A stretch of 64,000 bases of DNA from Hexactinellida sp. DTS-2022 (lineage: Eukaryota > Porifera > Hexactinellida): assembly GCA_028753945.1 (NCBI GenBank), contig JAPNXP010000009.1, positions 2,294,001 to 2,358,000 of the forward strand, given 5' to 3'. The translations under genes and the position numbers were made by a program. The first letter of the stretch is position 1. Every line of letters starts with the position of its first letter. Below are positions 57,443 to 64,000 of this stretch, one piece after another. The notes under the pieces are model-generated. The model was given only the letters and a program-made list of their open reading frames with translations, did no database searches and had not been told where the DNA came from.

Positions 57443-57568
57443 AAAATCCAAAATTGCAGCTGTGCCGACGCATGTTCCTTTGGTGGCACTATATTTTGGT
57501 GGTTGTTTTTTGATAGTGCCTCCAATGGAACATGCTGTCGGCACAGGCTGCAATTTGGGATTTTTTTT
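57443..57568. repeat. Hairpin repeat, copy H3
   Basis: Preceded by ggatacgg and a taataaaa spacer, as in other copies; arms intact with one base lost in the right arm. Confidence 0.9.
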
Positions 57569-58821
57569 CGCCAAGTCATCATCACTATAAAGGTGTTAAA
57601 TTATTTCAGAAAGGTGTTTCAGATATTCAAGTTTCAGTAGAATATAATGTGCTGAGTCAGCATTTTTTAGGTGCGTGTTGGGTATTCACCCAAATCCAAC
57701 CAACCCATGCGAATTATTTAATTCACAAAATTGTAAAAATACATTTTTTTGACGATGTCATAATCACCTCAAGGTGTCAAGACCCACTTGTATAGGTGGT
57801 ACCTGGCATAAGGACCAATTGATAAATTGAAAGTTTGTTTCTATCTTGTATCATCTCTGAGATTAATGAAATTTAGCTAATTAGTATAAATATTTAATTA
57901 ATTTATTAATAATTTAACAACATTATTATATACAGCAAATTAATTGAGTTCAATTATTTGCAATTATTATTAATTTAATTTGAATTTCACTATAATATTT
58001 GAATTCCACGCACTCGATAACCCCAATAATCCAATTGGAAAATTCTATAAGTTAAATACAAAAGGAATTAATTATAATAAATTACGTCAGCACATTAATT
58101 GAGCAAAAAGAATATTCTCGCCGAAATAAATATAATCACTTAATCTGTCGTTGTTGTGGAATGTAAAATCTTAACGGTTCTATCATAAACCATCTTGAGT
58201 TTAATGCCATTCATTCATTATGTATTGATAATAAATTATATTATTAGTAATTTATTTTAGCAATGTTATCCATGGTTGGTTGAGTTGAGTCAACAAATTC
58301 CTTATATTATATTATTTTATTTAATCCATTGTATAGTAATGCTACAATTAAATAGAAGCCAGCTGGAATTCATAAGTTGAATCAATATAATTATCTCAAG
58401 TTGAATCACTAGAGTAGGATTTAACAAGTTAAATCAATATAATTATTACAAGTTGAAACAATGGAATTAGATTTAACACTTTTACTGAAATTGAAGTGTG
58501 AGTAAACAAAGAAATTTTAACCCCCATTAATGGCAGAAATTGACCCCTTTAGTGAAAAATTTCTTCTCCCAACAGACGCAGAATTTTAAGATGAATCCAA
58601 ATATGAAATAAAATTTGGGGGTTTAGTAAAACATATTTTGAGTTATGGACCAGACAAATTTTGAAAGGTGTTAAAGATGTGTGCAAAATTTCGTAATCAA
58701 AAATCGTAACCCCAGGTGCAAATTAGACGTCGACTCCGAACCTACATTCCAAGTTTCAGCCCTCTATGAATATAGGTGTGGCCAGGGCACCTGCTACGGA
58801 GAAATAATAATAATAAAAATA

Positions 58822-58946
58822 AAATCCAAAATTGCACCCTGTGCCGACGCATGTTCCTTTGGTGGCACTATATTTTATTGGTTGGTTATTGATAGTGCCT
58901 CCAAAGGAGCATGCTGTCAGCACAGGGTGCAATTTTGGATTTTTTT
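58822..58946. repeat. Hairpin repeat, copy H4
   Basis: In B unit 1, after a (aat)n spacer. The arms carry compensating-looking changes (gcaccctgtgcc opposite cagcacagggtgc). Confidence 0.9.
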
Positions 58947-59681
58947 TCGCCCAGTCATCAACGCCCAAGGTGTGAAGAACCATTTGTTAATTAGTCGGAG
59001 TTACAAGGAACGGTAGATAAATTTGAAGTTAGTTTCTATCATAAACCATCAAGAGTTTAATGCCATTCATTCATTATGTATTGATAATAAAATATATTAT
59101 CAGGAATTTATTTTAGCAATGTTATCCACGGTTGGTTGAGTTGAGTCAACAAATTCCTTATATTATTATAATTTATTTAATCCATTGTATAGTAATACTA
59201 GAATTAAATAGAAGCCAGCTGGAATTTATTAGTTGAATCAATTTAATTATCGCAAGTTGAAACAATAGTGAAAGATTTAACAAGTTAAATCAATATAATT
59301 ATTACAAGTTGAAAAATGGAATTAGATTTCACAGTTTTACTGAAATTGAAGTGTGAGTAAACAAAGAAATTTCAAACCACATTTGTGGCAGAAATAAAAA
59401 TCTTTATTAAAAGTTCTCTTCTCCCATCAGACGCAGAATTTTATGGTGAATCCAAATGTGAAATAAAATTTGGGGGTTTAGTAAAACATATTTTGAGTTA
59501 TGGACCAGACAAATTTTGAAAGGTGTTAAAGATGTGTCAAAAATTTGTTAATCAAAAATCGTAACCCCAGGTGCAAATTAGACGGTCCCATCGCATCTAC
59601 ATGCCAAGTTTCAGCCCATCAACTATAAAGCTCAGGCCAGGGCACCGTCTACGGAGAAAAAAAAAAAAAAAAAAAAATAAT

Positions 59682-59736
59682 AAAGGCAGTGATTCCAATA
59701 CTGGGCCACTATACTATAGTATAGTCGGCACAGTAA
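59682..59736 (+). repeat. 55-nt unit, copy 1
   Basis: Reads aaaggcagtgattccaatac, then the invariant core actgggccactatactatag with tatagtcggcacagtaa. It follows an A run and (taa)n and abuts hairpin H5. Confidence 0.92.
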
Positions 59737-59862
59737 AAATCCAAAATTGCACCCTGTGCCGACGCATGTTCCTTTGGTGGCACTATATTTTGTTGGTTGT
59801 TTATTGATAGTGCCTCCAAAGGAACATGCTGTCGGCGCAGGCTGCAATTTTGGATTTTTTTT
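59737..59862. repeat. Hairpin repeat, copy H5
   Basis: In B unit 2, directly after the first 55-nt unit. gtcggcacag of the 55-nt unit is complementary to ctgtgccgac of the hairpin arm. Confidence 0.9.
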
Positions 59863-60589
59863 CGCCAAGTCATCAACGTCCAAGGTGTGAAGAAGCATTT
59901 GTTAATTGGTCCGAGTCACAAGGAACGGTAGATAAATTTGAAGTTTGTTTCTATCTTAAACCATCTTGAGTTTGATGCCATTCATTCATTATGTATTGAT
60001 AATAAATTATATTATTAGTTATTTATATTAGCATTGTTATCCACGGTTGAGTTGAATTAAGTCAACAAATTCCTTATATTATATTATTTAATTTAATCCA
60101 TTGTATGGTAAATTAAATAGAAGCCAGCTGCAATTTATAAGTTAAATCAATTTAATTATCGCAAGTTGAATCAATAGAGTAAGATTTAACAAGTTAAATC
60201 AATATAATTATTACAAGTTGAAACAATGGAATTAGATTTAACAGTTATACTGAAACTGAAGTGTGAGTAAACAAAGAAATTTCAACCCCCATTTATGGCA
60301 GAAATAAAACTCTTTATTGAAAGTTTTCTTCTCCCATCAGACGCAGAATTTTATGGTGAATCCAAATGTGAAATAAAATTTGGGGGTTTAGTAAAACATA
60401 TTTTGTGTTATGGACCAGACAAATTTTGAAAGGTGTTAAAGATGTGTCAAAAATTTCTTAATCAAAAATCGTTACCCCAGGTGCAAATTAGACGGTCCCA
60501 TCGCACCTACATGCCAAGTTTCAGCCCATCAACAATTAAGCTCTGGCCAGGGCACCGTCTACGGAGAAAAAAAAAATAATAAAAATAAT

Positions 60590-60765
60590 AAAGGCAGTGA
60601 TTCCAATACTGGGCCACTATACTATAGTATAGTCGGCACAGTAATAAAGGCAGTAAGATTAGAACTGGGCCACTATACTATAGTATAGTCGGCACAGTAA
60701 TAATAAAAATAAAGGCAGTGATTCCAATACTGGGCCACTATACTATAGTATAGTCGGCACAGTAA
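60590..60765 (+). repeat. Three 55-nt units in tandem (copies 2-4)
   Basis: Copies at 60590-60644, 60646-60700 and 60711-60765, separated by t or taataaaaat. Copies 2 and 4 have the gtgattccaat head; copy 3 has the gtaagattagaa head. The core is identical in all three. Confidence 0.93.
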
Positions 60766-60780
60766 AAACCCCTCACAGAC

Positions 60781-61560
60781 GGGATGGGAGTGTGCTCCTT
60801 CTGATTACACTTCCCCAATGTTTAATTTAACTAGAATTTCAATATTCAAATTACATTTCATCTTAATGTAATACAATTTAATTAATGTTTGAATTGTGAA
60901 GACTTCAAATGTTTAATTAAATTAATTAAAGATTAAATATTACAAATAGAAATTAGGAATACGTGCTAGTATTTACGTTACTATCTTGAATAATAAATTG
61001 ACATCATCATCAACTTGTAAAATATTCCAACTTCCAAGTGTTTCAATTGCACTTGTATGAAACACATGTTCACTTACAAACCAATCAATAACAGTCATTA
61101 TCCTAGCAGATAGTAGGCTTATGTAATATGTTCTATTGTATTGAGTATACTATAGAGTAATTACAATATGGAGAAGATGGCTGATTTATGTAAATAATCG
61201 TTAATAAAACGTAGAATTGATTAGCGACCTAATAATTTTAATTGATATATAGAAAGAACATCCTTAGGAGAATACAACCTCTATATTTTCAATAACTAAT
61301 TCGAATTATTAAAAAGTCACTGAACCAGAATACAAATTTCGATATAACTGACGAACAAAAGCGAAATTGAGAAATCAGGCTTCGAGGTGATCATCTCCAG
61401 GAAATTCTATATCTCCTGTCCAAATTTGAAATCTCTATCACCAATGGTTTAGTCAGGCCATCGCGTACGGCCGGCAAGCCGGAAGTCCGACAGAGGTAAA
61501 TTCAATAGTGTGCACTTATAGTATAAAACTATAGTAGGACCCTACTAGAACGTTTTTTAC
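60781..61560. other. Unique AT-rich stretch
   Basis: No ORF or repeat of note. A short palindromic tcgcgtacggccggcaagccgg patch lies near 61462. Confidence 0.4.
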
Positions 61561-61583
61561 TAGAAGAAGCACACTAAAAATAT

Positions 61584-61636
61584 AGGCAGTGATTCCAATA
61601 CTGGGCCACTATACTATAGTATAGTCGGCACAGTAA
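61584..61636 (+). repeat. 55-nt unit, copy 5
   Basis: Head gtgattccaata, invariant core; solitary, after an aaaaatata spacer. Confidence 0.92.
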
Positions 61637-61864
61637 AAATTCGTGCACTGTGACAAGGTGTAGAATTTAATTCTCTATCGAATGCATATAAATAGAATAT
61701 TCGGGCACCATTTATTTTTATTTTTCTAACATTAAACAGGTGGAAAAATGTTATAAAATATCGAAACCCCAGGTGCACATCTGTAACCCATGAGACCTGT
61801 CCTGAAAATTTCAGTTCTTAGTAATTACAACTCTGTTCTGTGGAGACGATACGGACCAATAACC

Positions 61865-61980
61865 AAGGCAATAATATTAGAACTGGGCCACTATACTATA
61901 GTATAGTCGGCACAGTAATAATATTAAAGGCAGTAAGATTAGAACTGGGCCACTATACTATAGTATAGTCGGCACAGTAA
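61865..61980 (+). repeat. 55-nt units, copies 6 and 7
   Basis: 61865-61918 and 61926-61980, both with the gattagaa-type head, separated by taatatt. They follow a diverged ccccaggtgcacatctgtaac ... gtggagacgatacgg block also found at 57340-57435, the position that holds a hairpin in A2. Confidence 0.92.
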
Positions 61981-61999
61981 TTTGAATATACTAACCAAT

Positions 62000-62385
62000 C
62001 CCTGGTCCAAAAAAATAGTGACTGCCATTGCCTTATGTATAGAATGCTATGCATCGGCTTATCATCGAATTGAAAGTTGATGTCACCTTAGAAAACTTTC
62101 CAGGTCACAAGGTGTAATTTATATCGAAGTATTCTAAATAGCCAAACTCACTTGATTACAAGCCAATTCGCTGAGACGTGAATAGCAATTTTCAATTCAC
62201 CGTAATACATAGTGTATATTCGTAATACAAATATATAATAGTTCCAGTTTCACAAATAATTCTATAATAAGAAAAGTATAAGAGCCAGAGTCGATTTCTT
62301 TTCGACTATTTATAGCTAATTCATTAATTAAGCTAAACATATATAATCAATAGAAATAATGGATTCACCGGGGACATTTCGCCAT
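62000..62385. other. No feature recognised
   Basis: AT-rich, without repeats or coding signals that I can support. Confidence 0.35.
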
Positions 62386-62389
62386 ATAA

Positions 62390-62475
62390 ACCTCACACCA
62401 ACCATGAAGCGGTTGGTGTGTGGTTGTGTTCTGCCGCGAAGCGACCTAGCAAGCGAAGACCGCTAGTATTGATTT
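62390..62475. repeat. End fragment of the SH3-repeat element family
   Basis: aagcggttggtgtgtggttg, gtgttctg and cgaagcgacctagcaagcg match the inner end block of the 8496-10622 element (10230-10300, reverse complement, and 8665-8700). The extreme tip is missing. An integrase fragment begins within ~30 bp. Confidence 0.8.
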
Positions 62476-62489
62476 ATTTGTTCAATTAT

Positions 62490-63845
62490 TTCGAAGTTGT
62501 AGGTTCTATGGCATCTCTCCTACCCCAGCAATTGATTCTACCTAAAGAAAAGTATATTGACCAAGTTAAGAGTTATAAGCAAGAAATTCAAAAGAAATTC
62601 TCTCTGATAAGAGAAAACTTAGCTGTAATTGAGGATGAAAATTTCTATCTTCTATCTCAGGAATGATATAGATAGTGCTAGAATGGTACCATAATAAGTT
62701 AAATCACCCAAAGGTGCTAAGCTTATTATATCAATAAAATCGAAGTTCCATATTTGGGATGTTAACAATGAATACTTTAAGAAGGTATATGCAGAACTAT
62801 GCTGTGATATCTGTCTATCCAATGTGTCACTCCCAAAGAAAGGACATCACAAACACATCAAAACATTCGGTGTTCTTGATCGTATACAAATAGACCTTAC
62901 ACAAATTGCCTTTGAAAAAGAAGATATACTTGCTAGAAAAGGATTTTTTTTTTTCGAGATTCACCGTGATTTATCATAAATATCGAATAATATTATCAAA
63001 TACGTTTTACAGTCGGTATGTGTATAATTATACTCAGGTAGTTGAGTGGAGTCGAAAGAGGGGTCACTCGATTGGGTAAGGACACGTTTGGAGAATGGAA
63101 TTTTTGACACATTCCTGGTACATTCCAGCGTTGCTATGGAAAAATTATTCCAATTATGGTCATGTGATATATTAAATTATCGGAAATTTAACTTGGAAAC
63201 CGAATTTAACAATAAAAAGACGATATAACTTAATTTGAACAAGCTTTTATGGGAAACAAGTCCGGCGAACACTATCGGACATGGTTACTTTGCTGAGCTG
63301 ACACATGGCCGATATAGACACTCTTTCAATTGCCTCAATATCCAAAAATGTTCGCACTACATCAAAGTCATGTGTACAATTTTTGGTGCTTTTATCAAAA
63401 AAATGAACAATTGTATGGTTGTGCCGCTGCACTATACCACTGATATTACAAAGTGACAATGGGGGAGAGTTTGTTTCGAATATAATAAAGCATATTATGC
63501 CTAATCTAGGTATAAAGTTGATAAATGGTTCGCCTTATACACCTACTATTCAAGGACAGGTTGAAAGATTTAATAAAACATTTAAAGGTCTATTTAAGAA
63601 GGAAATTCAAATTAACTTGTCTGCAGGTAACACTTCGAGAGTAGAGAATTGGTCCGTAGAGTTGTTACCAAGAATTATTAATATGTATATTCATGGAAAA
63701 CACAGATCTTTATCTAGATCTCCTTGGGAAGTATATTATGCTAGATCTGCGCCTCATCCGACGTATAATGTCACGCAATTAGAATCTTTAAACCCTATTG
63801 ATATAGAATTATGCTCTTGTCCAGATGATGAAACGATTGGCTCTA
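62490..63845 (+). pseudogene. Integrase-type fragment interrupted by a repeat
   Basis: Left part (62700-62945): ELCCDICLSNV followed by GVLDRIQIDLTQIAF, the zinc-binding and first-Asp regions of a rve integrase. Right part (63436-63845): LQSDNGGEF (second Asp) and PYTPTIQGQVERFNKTFKG (catalytic Glu region), then a conserved tail with SPWEVYYARS. The family lies among Ginger/LTR-type integrases; which one is not settled. It is a broken fossil, split by the repeat at 62955-63436 and running into hairpin H6. Confidence 0.75.
62955..63436 (+). repeat. Single-arm copy of the palindromic repeat
   Basis: Matches the loop plus one arm of 31621-32528 (gagattcaccgtgatttatc ... gtgccgctgcactata), and keeps the ~40 bp (tcggtatgtgtataattatac) missing from that element's right arm. 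A T run precedes it. It is inserted in the integrase fragment. Confidence 0.88.
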
Positions 63846-63851
63846 TAAATA

Positions 63852-63978
63852 AAAATCCAAAATTGCAGCCTGTGCCGACGCATGTTCCTTTGGTGGCACT
63901 ATATTTTGTTGGTAGTTTATTGATAGTGCCTCCAAAGGAACATGCTGTCGGCGCAGGCTGCAATTTTGGATTTTTTTT
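63852..63978. repeat. Hairpin repeat, copy H6
   Basis: Sixth copy, nearly identical to H5, located in the C-terminal part of the integrase fragment, far from the A/B blocks. This shows that the hairpin moves independently of them. Confidence 0.9.
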
Positions 63979-64000
63979 CGCCAAGTCATCAACGCCCAAG

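Larger units (their letters stand above)
55930..58100. repeat. Non-coding duplicated block A2
   Basis: Paralogous to A1 over most of its length, with hairpin H3 and a private insertion, the long inverted repeat at 56101-56801. It also repeats an internal piece (gatatcagaaattg, about 56870-57010) several times. Confidence 0.8.
58190..60780. repeat. Three tandem ~870-bp B units
   Basis: Units begin near 58190, 59045 and 59945 with accatcttgagtttaatgcc, then attcattatgtattgataat, agaagccagctggaattta, gaaattgaagtgtgagtaaac, cagacgcagaattttatggtg, ccccaggtgcaaattagacg and gggcaccgtctacggagaaa. The first two units then carry a hairpin (H4, H5); the second also carries one, and the third carries three, of the 55-nt units. 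No gene. The unit shares its ends with blocks A1/A2. Confidence 0.88.

Noticed and set aside
54410-57585. Several 60-90 codon ORFs in blocks A1/A2
   Set aside because: They overlap the hairpin repeat or duplicated non-coding sequence and change frame between copies.
59682-61980. CRISPR-like array from evenly repeated 55-nt units
   Set aside because: Spacers are absent or irregular, the genome is eukaryotic, and there are no cas genes; they are dispersed repeats.
62490-63845. Polinton integrase
   Set aside because: No capsid, polymerase B or ATPase genes and no long TIRs nearby; the fragment alone cannot distinguish it from Ginger or LTR-type integrases.

Overview
This window is an AT-rich eukaryotic, almost certainly animal (invertebrate), stretch of intergenic DNA made largely of transposable elements nested inside one another. 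The animal call rests on THAP-domain P elements, a BED-finger hAT transposase, a mind-bomb-type SH3 repeat protein, an OTU-carrying MULE-like transposon, a Ginger-type integrase transposon and a Ty3/gypsy fossil. I saw no ordinary multi-exon host gene, rRNA, tRNA or CRISPR array. The species cannot be named from the sequence.

Layout. 0-8 kb: hAT-type MITEs and a decayed P-superfamily transposase (2383-7842, minus strand) split by an intact 3.3-kb hAT element with a 703-codon transposase. 8.5-10.6 kb: a 2.1-kb element with inverted ends carrying one intact intronless gene of four mind-bomb SH3 repeats, the most unusual gene here. 10.7-20 kb: GC-rich MITEs, a 5'-truncated Ty3/gypsy fossil with one 3' LTR (12.4-16.4 kb), and a 2-kb long-TIR element stuffed with other MITEs. 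20.3-22.6 kb: four tandem ~560-bp repeat units. 22.6-29 kb: an unrecognised coding remnant split by a hAT element, and a palindromic element with six copies of a GTACGCGTAC motif.

29.07-36.98 kb: a complete 7.9-kb MULE-like transposon with 432-bp TIRs, an exact 9-bp target duplication, a DDE transposase in three reading frames and an OTU cysteine protease. 37-38.5 kb: a MITE and a second, decayed OTU gene. 39.26-42.86 kb: a Ginger-like element with 155-bp TIRs, an integrase/PHD/CXC protein and an overlapping ORF resembling a ubiquitin-specific protease. 42.87-53.1 kb: three more P-element copies (one with perfect 71-bp TIRs, one with a preserved THAP-domain intron), separated by a four-layer nest of MITEs.

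53.3-64 kb: tandemly duplicated non-coding blocks carrying two striking small repeats, a ~126-bp hairpin (six copies) and a 55-nt unit with an invariant 37-nt core (seven copies). An integrase fragment interrupted by a repeat lies at the right end, next to a fragment of the end of the SH3-repeat element.

How the parts relate: the TEs act independently, but target-site duplications and empty sites give a clear order of insertion at several places (hAT into P, hAT MITE into palindrome, MULE into a tandem repeat, foldback into a duplicated block). Two protease families (OTU, USP-like) ride on DNA transposons, and one element appears to carry a captured host-type gene.
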